Source of the DNA: Klebsiella quasivariicola
GTDB lineage: Bacteria > Pseudomonadota > Gammaproteobacteria > Enterobacterales > Enterobacteriaceae
Assembly (NCBI RefSeq): GCF_002269255.1
Contig: NZ_CP022823.1
Coordinates: 744,001 to 808,000 of the forward strand
DNA length: 64,000 nt
Direction of reading: 5' to 3'
Under the pieces are notes generated by a model. The model was not told the origin of the DNA and did not search any database. It was given only the letters and a program-made list of their open reading frames with translations. Position numbers and translations under genes: made by a program. Positions 8,895-16,757 of the stretch are shown in pieces (position 1 is the first letter of the stretch; each line of letters opens with the position of its first letter).

Positions 8895-9132
8895 GCACCT
8901 GCAAAATCAGGTGCCGGGATTGGTCTCCTGAAGATATTCCTTACTGGCGACATATGACGCGCTTTGCGTCTTTTTTATGTCGTTCATCCGGCTACATCTC
9001 AATGGTGGGCCGGGCGGAGGCGTCGCAAGACGCGCCGGTGTCCAGTAAGGCCGGTAAGACCAACTCCGTCCGGTTCCACCACCCGTAAGATTGGTCTCTT
9101 CGGTGGTGGTTCAAACAATCACTTACTGGAGG
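8895..9132 (+). promoter_or_regulatory. Structured leader upstream of the Ash-like gene
   Basis: Several hairpins follow one another: GCACCTG (8895-8901) with CAGGTGC (8908-8914); the terminator at 8956-8976; CCACCACC (9075-9082) with GGTGGTGG (9101-9108); and CCAGTAAG (9042-9049) with CTTACTGG (9122-9129). The last overlaps the GGAGG ribosome site at 9128-9132. The order resembles P4-satellite leaders, in which transcription termination and RNA pairing control downstream genes. That role is inferred. Confidence 0.45.
8956..8976 (+). terminator. Rho-independent terminator or attenuator in the leader
   Basis: A GACGC/GCGTC stem with a GCTTT loop is followed by six T. It points along the plus strand and lies about 165 nt before the Ash-like start, so it would stop read-through into the 9141-9820 genes. 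Confidence 0.65.
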
Positions 9133-9140
9133 CTGCCACT

Positions 9141-9602
9141 ATGGCTACGATCCCCACTCAAACACACCCGTTACTTGCTGTTCCCTTCAATGCCGCCACG
9201 GATTTCACCGTCCTTGCCGATCACTGTGAAAACTTCGCCGAAACCCTGATTGAAAACGACGACCCCACACTGAAAATGGCGCTCTGCGGCAGACTCAACG
9301 CCGCTCTGACATTGCTCCAGCCCACGCTGTTAGAACCCGTCCCGCCCCATCTTGTTGAAAGCCTGACCGTCGATACTCTCCCGGCGAATTCCCCCCAGTT
9401 TGGACCGGAATGCACCGAGCTTTGTAGCTACTGCCTCGCCCTGACGCAGACACTGGCGGAGCAGGGATTTTATTCTGAAAAGGAGAAACAGTTGAGTTAT
9501 CTGCTGTACGACCTGATCAACTACTTCGCGGCGGAAATGAAAGCCCCGCGCTGGCTGCGTACCGCCGACGGCGTGAAGTTTATAGATGGGGAGGCGGCAT
9601 GA
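9141..9602 (+). CDS. Satellite-phage-type hypothetical protein (Ash-like upstream frame)
   Basis: A 153-residue acidic-to-neutral protein starts at ATG 9141 behind GGAGG at 9128-9132. It has no catalytic motif I recognise; the C-terminal half is helical and contains two short Cys-containing segments. The same frame stays open upstream to 8964 and there encodes HPATSQWWAG and FGGGSNNHLLEA, peptides I recall from Ash-family proteins of P4-like satellites. A longer form from an alternative start is therefore possible. It overlaps the Ner-like gene by 4 nt (ATGA), so the two are probably translationally coupled. Its role in the satellite is unknown. Confidence 0.6.
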   Translation: MATIPTQTHPLLAVPFNAATDFTVLADHCENFAETLIENDDPTLKMALCGRLNAALTLLQPTLLEPVPPHLVESLTVDTLPANSPQFGPECTELCSYCLALTQTLAEQGFYSEKEKQLSYLLYDLINYFAAEMKAPRWLRTADGVKFIDGEAA

Positions 9603-9820
9603 TCATGATGCAGCCGGACTGGCATTCCGCCGACATTATCGCGGCGCTGAAAAAGCAAGGGACGTCGCTGTCCGCCGTTTCCCGCAAGTCGGGGCTGGCG
9701 TCCTCAACGCTGGCAAACGCCCTTAACCGCCACTGGCCCAAGGCTGAAAGGCTGATCGCCGAAGCGTTGGGCGTGGCGCCAGAGCAAATCTGGCCTTCCC
9801 GTTATCTCAGACCACGTTAA
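9599..9820 (+). CDS. Ner/Nlp-type DNA-binding regulator
   Basis: A 73-residue protein has the pattern of the Mu Ner / Nlp (SfsB) winged-helix family. The N-terminus MQPDWHSADIIAALKK precedes a helix-turn-helix (TSLSAVSRKSGLASSTLANAL) and the closing GVAPEQIWPSRY typical of the family. Such proteins repress or switch phage early promoters. The start ATG 9599 overlaps the previous stop as ATGA; ATG 9605 or 9608 could also be used. It is the only clear transcription factor in the island and may act on the leader at 8895-9132 or on the integrase promoter, but no operator could be identified. Confidence 0.75.
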   Translation: MIMMQPDWHSADIIAALKKQGTSLSAVSRKSGLASSTLANALNRHWPKAERLIAEALGVAPEQIWPSRYLRPR

Positions 9821-9828
9821 AACAGACT

Positions 9829-9870
9829 CTCCCGATCTTCTGTCAGCTTATGCTGGCGGAAGATCGGGAG
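9829..9870. other. Very strong 19-bp hairpin after the Ner-like gene
   Basis: The arms 9829-9847 and 9852-9870 pair over 19 positions (17 Watson-Crick and two G-U) around a TTAT loop. It begins 8 nt after the Ner-like stop. No T run follows on either strand, so it is not a standard terminator. It could protect the mRNA 3' end, be an RNase III target, or be a protein-binding palindrome. Confidence 0.7.
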
Positions 9871-10759
9871 AAGACAAGCGAAGCGCGGCAGGCTGTCATT
9901 CACAGAATGACGAAAAAATCCACAAACAACTCAATTCCCGGAAAAAAGGTTTCCCCTTTTCATCCGTGCAAACCGGGTGTAATCTCCCTTCTGCTCTATG
10001 CTGTCGTTGACAGCGCCCTTTGCTTCGCAACCTGAAAGAAGCACCTGTTCCGTCAGGACGGTTGATCCCTTTACCGGTGCAGACCTCTGCAAACACCGGG
10101 TCGCAGAACATCGCGGCGGAGGCCCGAAGTTCATACACGATGCATTCTTTAACTGCGCCAGTTCATCGGCTGTCATTCCACACAACCGGAAATCACCCGA
10201 TTTCACGGTTCACTTACACCTGCTGAATTTCAGCGTCTTTTACCTGCACCAGTCCATTGGCCGGTGTTTTACCGCGCCGGAAACTTTCCGGTAAATCCTG
10301 CACCTGCTGCCACACCAGCGCTGTTTACTTTACGGGCTGCGGCCTGCATTGCCGCAAGGCTTTGCTGCCGCGTGACCGTAAAACTGCACCAGAATGTGCC
10401 CTCTCAGAGCACAGCACCTGACCGGGCGTCACTTGAGTCCCGCAACGCGGGCGCAAGTGACGCCATTCCACCACGCCGACGCAAGCCATGGAAAATCTGG
10501 CCTGCGCCCTCAATCCCCCACACTGACACGCCGTTTTCAGGCCGCTGTCGGTTCAGAAAAGGAGAAAAAGATCGATACCGAGGGGGGCATGACGCCCCGG
10601 AGAATTTCCTGCTCACGCAGGCAGCCTGTACCGCGTACAGTCTGAAACTCCCTACACCTCAACAATCTGCCACCCCGGCGTGAAGGTATCGTTCTGGCGC
10701 AGCCACAAAGCATACGCCGGGGCCAGATTGTGCTTTTTATCAAGCTGCAAGGGGTAGCT
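9871..10759. other. Gene-poor, decayed region
   Basis: No convincing gene is found in about 0.9 kb. Short frames exist on both strands, but they overlap one another, lack ribosome sites and break off. The best is a minus-strand frame at 9931-10206 (91 codons, starting MKSGDFRLCGMTADELAQL), which has natural-looking sequence only in its first part. I read this stretch as the remnant of former satellite or plasmid genes. Confidence 0.5.
10269..10403 (-). pseudogene. Remnant of a small protein (C-terminal end only)
   Basis: On the minus strand about 44 codons without a start read as plausible protein (FWCSFTVTRQQSLAAMQAAA and onward to FTGKFPAR, then TAA at 10269). An in-frame TGA at 10404-10406 cuts it off upstream, while the neighbouring frame continues openly there. 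This suggests a frameshifted gene. The family is not recognised. Confidence 0.3.
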
Positions 10760-11644
10760 ATGGGTAAATTAGGCGGTGAAATGAAGGCGCTGGCGAAAAA
10801 AGCGGGCGGCAGTTTTAAAACGGTGGATGACCGCATTCATATTGTGCAGCGGTTCAGCCGCCATTTACGCTCGCTGAATATCCAGATCCAGCGGGTGGAA
10901 CAGGTCAAGGTTCGCCATATCGAATGCTATATCCAGGCGCGACTGGTGCAGGAGATCGGCAAACGGACGCTACAAAATGAAATGGCCGCGCTGCGTGGTG
11001 TGCTGCAACAGGTCGGACGCAAGCAGGTGGCAGAACATGAGCGGCTGACCAATCAATCATTGGGGCTGGCTGGCGCATCCCGTAACGGCACCAACCGGGC
11101 CATCACGCCGGAGTATTACAGCAAGGTACTGGAAGCCGCCCGCGATAAAGACGCAGGGCTGGCGGCGACGCTGGAGCTGGCAAGGTTGATGGGGTTACGC
11201 TCGCAGGAAGCGGTACAATGCTGCCAGTCACTGAAAACGTGGAAACAGGCGATGGAGCGCGGCGAAACCCGGCTGACGGTGGTGTTTGGCACCAAAGGCC
11301 ATCGCCCGCGTGAAACCATTATTCAGGATACTGGCGCAGTCAAAAAAGCGCTGGAAAACGCCTTATCTGTCGCAGAGCAACGCAACGGCAGGCTGATTGA
11401 CCGACCCAATCTCCAGAAAGCGACGAATTACTGGAGGGGAGAGATTGCAAAAGCTGGTCTGACAGGCGATTACACACCGCACTCGTTGCGTTATGCGTGG
11501 ACGCAGGATGCGCTCCGTCACTATCTGGCGCAGGGATTCAGCGAAAAAGAAGCGTTGGCGCTGGCCGCGATGGATTTGGGCCACGGCGACGGGCGAGGGC
11601 GGTATGTGGTGCAGGTTTACGGGCGACGGGAAGAAGAGGAGTAA
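10760..11644 (+). CDS. Integrase-domain tyrosine recombinase (orphan type)
   Basis: This 294-residue protein has an N-terminal SAM-like core-binding region and a C-terminal catalytic domain of the Phage_int_SAM_2/Integrase_1 kind. Visible catalytic residues are Arg in MGLRSQEAV, the HxxR box as TPHSLRY, a GH dipeptide in LGHGDGRGRY, and the nucleophile Tyr in the VQVYG tail. ATG 10760 is preferred to GTG 10730 because AAGGGG lies at 10749-10754. It is unrelated to the P4-type integrase at 11838-13097 and is transcribed towards it. It may resolve or integrate the element, or may be left over from a second insertion. No attachment site is visible next to it. Confidence 0.8.
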   Translation: MGKLGGEMKALAKKAGGSFKTVDDRIHIVQRFSRHLRSLNIQIQRVEQVKVRHIECYIQARLVQEIGKRTLQNEMAALRGVLQQVGRKQVAEHERLTNQSLGLAGASRNGTNRAITPEYYSKVLEAARDKDAGLAATLELARLMGLRSQEAVQCCQSLKTWKQAMERGETRLTVVFGTKGHRPRETIIQDTGAVKKALENALSVAEQRNGRLIDRPNLQKATNYWRGEIAKAGLTGDYTPHSLRYAWTQDALRHYLAQGFSEKEALALAAMDLGHGDGRGRYVVQVYGRREEEE

Positions 11645-11783
11645 TTTCCTGTTCTGGTGCAATCATGAAAAGCAAAAGGCCGAAGGGTAAAGGAACGTTA
11701 AGGGTAACAGCGCCAGACCGGAAAAGGCCAAAGAGCTGAAAGGGCAGGAACTGGCGCAGATCTATGGATTTGGGGCTGGTGCA

Positions 11784-11815
11784 AATAAAAAAGCAGATCC
11801 GCTGAGATCTGCTTT
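11784..11815 (-). terminator. Terminator of the P4-type integrase gene
   Basis: The stem 11790-11799 / 11806-11815 (AAAGCAGATC with its complement) has a CGCTGA loop. The A-rich run before it on the plus strand becomes the U run of a minus-strand transcript from the integrase gene. Confidence 0.75.
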
Positions 11816-11837
11816 CCTGCGTGACCCACTGAATGGC

Positions 11838-13097
11838 TCAGGCCACCTGAACCTGCCTGTCATACCGATATGGCGCCACAAACTTCTGCCGACAGGCATC
11901 GAGATAGTCCGACCACCACTGCATCATCTGAGTGCGCTCGTCGAGGTGCTCCGCCTTGTGGATATACGCGGCGCGAACGTTGTTACGCTCCTGATGGCTC
12001 ATCTGCCGCTCTACCGCATCTTTCGACCAGCGCCCGGACTCGATCAGCGCGCTACAGGCCATCGTGCGGAAGCCGTGACCGCACACGTCCACCTTTGTGT
12101 CGTACCCCATCACCCGCAGCGTTTTGTTGATGGTGTTTTCGCTCATCGGCTTACGCGGATCGTGGTCGCCGGGAAACAGCAACTCGCTGTTAACGGACAG
12201 CAGCTTTAACTGTTTCAGCACCGTCACCGCCTGTTTTGACAGCGGCACCAGATGCGGCGTTTTCATCTTTGCGCCACGCTCTGAATAACGCACGCCCGGA
12301 ATCGGCTCACGCTCGGCGGGGATAGTCCACATTGCGCCATCCAGATCGATCTCCGCCCAGCGGGCAAAGCGCAGCTCGCTGGAACGAATAAAGATCAGCA
12401 GGTTAAGCTGCACCGCCAGACGGGTTAACAGCCTGCCGGAATAGCCCTCCAGCCGCTCCAGCAACTCCGGCATTTTCTCCAGCGGCAGGGCGGGGTAGTG
12501 GTTTTTCGGCGGCGGCGCGATGGCGCCTGTCAGATCGTTAGCCGGGTTGCTGGCGATCAGACTCTCCTGCACGGCATAGCGCATGATCGCCGTGGTGCGC
12601 TGCTGTATCCGCGCGGCGGTCTCCAGATTGCCCTTTCTCTCCGCCACCCGCAGCGGGATCAGCAGATCGGCGGTTTTCAGGTCGGCAACGGGGATTTTGC
12701 CAATCAGCGGAAATACGTGCAGCTCAAGCGAGCGCAGAGCTTTGGCTGCGTGTGCCTCTGTCCAGCGGATATTCCCTGCCACCCATTTACGGGCGATTTC
12801 TTCAAAGGTATTACCGCTTTTCTTCGCCTGTTTTTCCTGCTGCTTTTTCACCCCCGGATCGTCGCCCGCGCTGAGTACAGCGCGAGCCTCTTCACGCAGC
12901 TTACGCGCATTCGCCAGCGTAACGGTCGGGTAAGCGCCAAACGCCAGCTTCTTCTCCTTGCCGCCAAAGCGGTACTTGAGCTGCCAGAGCTTAGAGCCGT
13001 TGGGTTTAATCAGCAGGTAAAGACCCTGCGCGTCGCTGAGCTTGTAAGGTTTATCGAGAGGCTTTGCATTGCGGATGGCGGTATCGGTGAGTGGCAT
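11838..13097 (-). CDS. int: P4-type tyrosine integrase of the pheV island
   Basis: The 419-residue protein begins MPLTDTAIRNAKPLDKPYKL, the usual N-terminal DUF4102 (AP2-like arm-binding) opening of P4/CP4 integrases. The core-binding region and the catalytic domain follow. Catalytic residues are visible: Arg in IRSSELRFARW, HxxR as HGFRT, then MSHQERNNVRAAYIHK with the Tyr nucleophile. ATG 13097 is chosen over the open upstream frame (to 13193) because GGAG lies 8 nt before it and family members start there. It lies 163 bp from the CCA end of tRNA-Phe and is transcribed away from it, the standard arrangement for islands that use this tRNA. It looks intact, so excision may still be possible. 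Confidence 0.93.
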   Translation of the reverse strand: MPLTDTAIRNAKPLDKPYKLSDAQGLYLLIKPNGSKLWQLKYRFGGKEKKLAFGAYPTVTLANARKLREEARAVLSAGDDPGVKKQQEKQAKKSGNTFEEIARKWVAGNIRWTEAHAAKALRSLELHVFPLIGKIPVADLKTADLLIPLRVAERKGNLETAARIQQRTTAIMRYAVQESLIASNPANDLTGAIAPPPKNHYPALPLEKMPELLERLEGYSGRLLTRLAVQLNLLIFIRSSELRFARWAEIDLDGAMWTIPAEREPIPGVRYSERGAKMKTPHLVPLSKQAVTVLKQLKLLSVNSELLFPGDHDPRKPMSENTINKTLRVMGYDTKVDVCGHGFRTMACSALIESGRWSKDAVERQMSHQERNNVRAAYIHKAEHLDERTQMMQWWSDYLDACRQKFVAPYRYDRQVQVA

Positions 13098-13260
13098 CGC
13101 GGGGGCTCCAGAGTTTATCGAACCAACAGGCCCCCAATTAAGCCCCCCAAAACTCGGGATGTCAAAAAACCTGACGGAACTTTTCAGCACCATCAGGTTT
13201 CTTTAACTTACTGATTTTCTAACGTTTCAGGACTTATAAGAATGCCATGAAACTAAATTT

Positions 13261-13285
13261 TGGTGCCCGGACTCGGAATCGAACC
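13261..13285. other. Predicted attachment site (attR/attL core) in the tRNA 3' end
   Basis: P4-type integrases recombine in the 3' end of their target tRNA gene, here the last 20-25 nt of tRNA-Phe including CCA. The tRNA remains whole, so the island supplied this end. The matching direct repeat is not in the window and should lie beyond the left edge. The exact core is inferred. Confidence 0.55.
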
Positions 13286-13336
13286 AAGGACACGGGGATT
13301 TTCAATCCCCTGCTCTACCGACTGAGCTATCCGGGC
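13261..13336 (-). tRNA. pheV: tRNA-Phe (GAA)
   Basis: The 76-nt minus-strand sequence starts GCCCGGATAGCTCAGTCGG and ends GTCCGGGCACCA. The anticodon stem GGGGA/TCCCC encloses TTGAAAA with anticodon GAA, and the T loop TTCGATT is present. CCA is encoded. The sequence appears the same as E. coli tRNA-Phe. Its neighbours yqgA and speC mark it as the pheV copy, a frequent island insertion site. Confidence 0.97.
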
Positions 13337-13346
13337 AACGGGGCGC

Positions 13347-13375
13347 ATTAAACCGTAATCGCCGCGCCTCGTCAA
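13347..13375 (-). promoter_or_regulatory. Promoter of tRNA-Phe
   Basis: On the minus strand TTGACG (13375-13370) and TTTAAT (13352-13347) are 17 nt apart. They are followed by GCGCCCC, a GC-rich discriminator typical of stringently controlled stable-RNA promoters, about 10 nt before the mature tRNA 5' end. Confidence 0.75.
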
Positions 13376-13441
13376 CGAAATTTATCTGTTTTGCAGCAGA
13401 CTGAACAATCTATCACCACATTGCGCTAAAAGCACGCGTCT

Positions 13442-14155
13442 TCAGGCAAAAAACAGCGTCCAGGCCGCTGAAATCGGCATCGCCAGCACCAGTGCAGGTA
13501 GCATATTCACTACCGCAAACATTTTTATCCCGCAGATGCGCAGGCCGGTGGCGACCAGCAGCATACCGCCGACGGCGCTGAAATCCGCCAGCATCATCGG
13601 CGTGGTAAGCGGCATAATCACCGCCGCGCAGGCTGCGAGGGTCAGCTGAATGATCAGCATCGGCACGCTGATGGCGGCGACGGCAATCCCCAGCGTGCAG
13701 GCAAAAATGGTGGCGGTGAAAAAATCGAGAAACGCTTTGGCAATCAGAATGCTGGCATCGCCGGTCATCCCTTCGCGCATGGCACCGAAGACGCCGGTGC
13801 CGCTGGCGCAGAACAGAACAATAATCGCCACGTAGCTCTGGATATAAGATTCCTGAGCGGAGGCCTTTTTCTTGCCTTTCGCTGACATTAGCTGCTGGAG
13901 CTTGCTGACCAGCGTATTGATCCCTTTTTCCATATTGCTCACTTCGCCGAGCAGCGCACCGACAAGGGTCGAGAGCACCATCACCGGCAAATTGGCACAC
14001 TTGATGACCAATAAAATGCCGATACCCAATGACGCCAGGCCAAAAATGGAGGTCATTGAGGCGCGGATCCGCTCCGGCAACCGTTGGCTAAGCAAGGCGC
14101 CCAGCACGCCGCCGACCAGCACCGCGCTGGCGTTAATAAAAGGTCCTGTAACCAC
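13442..14155 (-). CDS. yqgA: YqgA, DUF554 inner-membrane protein
   Basis: This 237-residue, very hydrophobic protein has about six membrane segments (for example GGVLGALLSQRL, ASLGIGILLVIKCA, IAVAAISVPMLII). It matches the DUF554 family in length and belongs at this chromosomal place next to pheV. The function is unknown; a transporter or channel role has been suggested for the family. GTG 14155 follows AGGAG at about 5 nt. The gene ends 105 bp upstream of the tRNA on the same strand, and that gap holds the tRNA promoter. No sign of damage. Confidence 0.88.
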   Translation of the reverse strand: MVTGPFINASAVLVGGVLGALLSQRLPERIRASMTSIFGLASLGIGILLVIKCANLPVMVLSTLVGALLGEVSNMEKGINTLVSKLQQLMSAKGKKKASAQESYIQSYVAIIVLFCASGTGVFGAMREGMTGDASILIAKAFLDFFTATIFACTLGIAVAAISVPMLIIQLTLAACAAVIMPLTTPMMLADFSAVGGMLLVATGLRICGIKMFAVVNMLPALVLAMPISAAWTLFFA

Positions 14156-14575
14156 GCTGACTCCTGTTAAATATCCCTGATAACCGCATTATTATGACGT
14201 TAACCTGCCGGGAAAGCTTGTGTATCCGTGATATAAGTGCATACGGTTTTCATCTTGCGCCGGTCCGGGAAAGGTGCCATGATTGCGCGAATTTTCTCCT
14301 CCCTGCTATGAGGCCGCCGATGACGACACTGCCATTACCTCGCCAGCGACGCCGCGCACCGATGCGCGGGCAGCCTCATCTTGCTACGCTTACCCCTCTG
14401 TTCACCATGCGGTGAAGGACACGTATGCTCACTGTAGGGCAACAGTAAGATCGGACGCGTCTGCTTTTACTGATGTCCGGCGGTCGGAGCTGAATCCGTC
14501 AGACCCGGACACATCGTTGGGCAAGGTTCTCCCTTGTCTGAGCTTTTTACACTCCCGATACGGGCATTTGCGCTT
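14156..14575 (+). promoter_or_regulatory. Long speC leader with an upstream ORF
   Basis: The 420 bp between divergent yqgA and speC are unusually long and hold no clear gene. One plus-strand frame (14283-14579, 98 codons) ends exactly across the speC start as ATGA. It starts MREFSPPCYEAADDD and has no strong ribosome site. Whether it is translated is open. The speC start itself also lacks a good Shine-Dalgarno, so coupling is conceivable. Confidence 0.35.
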
Positions 14576-16714
14576 ATGAAATCCATGCACATTGCCGCCA
14601 GCTACGAGCTGGTCACCCGCTTGTCCACCCACCGTCGCGTTGTGGCGCTGGACAGTACCGATTTTACCGATGTGGCGGCAGTCGTCATCTCCGCGGCCGA
14701 CAGTCGCAGCGGCATCCTTACTCTCCTCAGGCGCAGTGGCTTTAACCTGCCGGTCTACCTGCTGAGTGAGACGGCGGTCGAGAAGCCGGAGGGGGTGCAG
14801 GCGGTGATCGCCGGTAAAGATCAGGAATGGCTGGAGCTGGAGGCGGCGGCTTGTGATTATGAAGCGCGTTTGCTGCCGCCATTTTTCAATACCCTGACCC
14901 AGTACGTCGAGATGGATAACAGCACCTTTGCCTGTCCGGGGCATCAGCACGGGGCGTTTTTCAAAAAGCACCCTGCTGGCCGTCAGTTCTTTGAGTTTTT
15001 TGGCGAGAATGTCTTTCGCGCCGACATGTGCAACGCCGATGTGAAACTAGGCGATCTGCTGATCCACGAAGGGTCGGCCAAGCACGCGCAGAAGTTCGCC
15101 GCGAAGGTGTTTAACGCCGATAAAACCTATTTCGTTCTCAATGGCACCTCGGCGGCCAACAAAGTCGTGACCAACGCGCTGTTGACCCGCGGCGATCTGG
15201 TGCTGTTCGATCGTAACAACCATAAGTCAAACCATCACGGGGCGCTGATTCAGGCGGGGGCGACGCCTGTCTATCTTGAAGCCGCGCGCAATCCGTTCGG
15301 CTTTATTGGCGGCATTGACGAACGCTGCTTTGATGAGCATTACCTGCGGGAACGTATCCGCGAAGCGGCGCCTGAGAAAGCCAATGCCTCCCGCCCATTT
15401 CGTCTGGCGGTGATCCAGCTCGGAACCTACGACGGTACGGTCTATAACGCCCGTCAGGTGGTGGATAAGATCGGCCACCTCTGCGATTACATCCTGTTTG
15501 ACTCGGCATGGGTGGGCTATGAGCAGTTTATCCCGATGATGGCTGACTGCTCGCCGCTGCTGCTGGAGCTGACCCCGGACGATCCGGGTATTTTTGTCAC
15601 TCAGTCCGTGCACAAGCAGCAGGCCGGCTTTTCGCAAACGTCGCAGATCCATAAAAAGGATAACCATCTGCGCGGCCAGGCGCGCTTCTGTCCGCATAAG
15701 CGGTTGAATAACGCCTTTATGCTGCATGCCTCCACCAGCCCGTTCTATCCGCTGTTTGCTGCGCTGGATGTTAACGCCAAAATCCACGAAGGCGAAAGCG
15801 GCCGTCGCCTGTGGGCCGAGTGCGTGGCGCTGGGCATCGAGGCGCGCAAAGCGATCATCGCCAACTGCAAGATGATCCAGCCCTTTATTCCGCCAGTGGT
15901 GGCGGGGCGTCCGTGGCAGGATCACCCGACCGAGGCGATCGCCCGGGAACGCCGCTTCTTCAGCTTCGAACCGGACGCGCGCTGGCATGGTTTTGAGGGC
16001 TATGCGGACGACCAGTACTTTGTCGACCCGTGTAAGCTGCTGCTGACCACCCCGGGCATCGATGCCGATAGCGGCGACTATACCGAGTTCGGCATTCCGG
16101 CGACTATTCTGGCGCACTATCTGCGTGAAAACGGCATCGTGCCGGAGAAGTGCGATCTCAACTCGATTCTGTTCCTGCTGACGCCGGCGGAGAGCGCCGA
16201 AAAAATGGCGCATCTGGTAGCGATGCTCGGGCAGTTCGAGCAGCATATTGAGGCGGATACGCCGCTGGCCGATGTGTTGCCGACCATCTACAACAAATAT
16301 CCGGTGCGCTATCGCGATTACACCCTGCGCGAACTGTGCCAGGAGATGCACGATCTCTATGTCAGCTTTGATGTGAAGAGCCTGCAAAAGGAGATGTTCC
16401 GCAAACGGAGCTTCCCGCGGGTGGTGATGAATCCCCAGGATGCCAACCGCGAGTTTATTCGCGGCAACGTGGAGCTGGTGCGTCTGAGCGAAGCGGAAGG
16501 CCGCATTGCGGCGGAGGGGGCACTGCCGTATCCGCCGGGCGTGCTGTGCGTGGTGCCCGGCGAGGTCTGGGGCGGCGCCGTGTTGCGCTATTTCCTCGCG
16601 CTGGAGGAGGGGGTCAATATGCTGCCTGGCTTCTCGCCGGAGCTGCAGGGAGTTTACAGCGAGACGGATCCGGACGGCATTAAGCGACTGTATGGCTACG
16701 TGCTGAAGGAATAA
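14576..16714 (+). CDS. speC: Constitutive ornithine decarboxylase
   Basis: SpeC is a PLP enzyme that converts ornithine to putrescine in the cytoplasm. The 712-residue protein is near the E. coli length (711) and colinear with it: an N-terminal wing (response-regulator-like), the PLP-binding core with CPGHQHGAFF, and the Schiff-base lysine at about residue 347 in SVHKQQAGF, then the C-terminal domain. ATG 14576 is used because the family starts MKSM; the longer frame from 14534 is not needed. It stands alone, closed by a bidirectional terminator. Together with speA and speB further right it gives both bacterial routes to putrescine. Confidence 0.97.
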   Translation: MKSMHIAASYELVTRLSTHRRVVALDSTDFTDVAAVVISAADSRSGILTLLRRSGFNLPVYLLSETAVEKPEGVQAVIAGKDQEWLELEAAACDYEARLLPPFFNTLTQYVEMDNSTFACPGHQHGAFFKKHPAGRQFFEFFGENVFRADMCNADVKLGDLLIHEGSAKHAQKFAAKVFNADKTYFVLNGTSAANKVVTNALLTRGDLVLFDRNNHKSNHHGALIQAGATPVYLEAARNPFGFIGGIDERCFDEHYLRERIREAAPEKANASRPFRLAVIQLGTYDGTVYNARQVVDKIGHLCDYILFDSAWVGYEQFIPMMADCSPLLLELTPDDPGIFVTQSVHKQQAGFSQTSQIHKKDNHLRGQARFCPHKRLNNAFMLHASTSPFYPLFAALDVNAKIHEGESGRRLWAECVALGIEARKAIIANCKMIQPFIPPVVAGRPWQDHPTEAIARERRFFSFEPDARWHGFEGYADDQYFVDPCKLLLTTPGIDADSGDYTEFGIPATILAHYLRENGIVPEKCDLNSILFLLTPAESAEKMAHLVAMLGQFEQHIEADTPLADVLPTIYNKYPVRYRDYTLRELCQEMHDLYVSFDVKSLQKEMFRKRSFPRVVMNPQDANREFIRGNVELVRLSEAEGRIAAEGALPYPPGVLCVVPGEVWGGAVLRYFLALEEGVNMLPGFSPELQGVYSETDPDGIKRLYGYVLKE

Positions 16715-16715
16715 A

Positions 16716-16746
16716 AAAACGCCCCGCTGAACAGGCGGGGCGTTTT
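16716..16746. terminator. Bidirectional terminator between speC and nupG
   Basis: A 12-bp stem, AAAACGCCCCGC (16716-16727) with its complement (16735-16746), around a 7-nt loop. A and T runs at the two ends suit both convergent genes. Confidence 0.9.
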
Positions 16747-16757
16747 ACTTTTGCCGA

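Noticed and set aside
8756..8953. 65-codon minus-strand frame upstream of the 110-residue gene
   Set aside because: No ribosome site, unlike any family, and it lies over the probable promoter of the two-gene unit.
15227..16387. 386-codon minus-strand frame opposite speC
   Set aside because: Antisense shadow; low-complexity His/Arg/Gln composition typical of complement frames.
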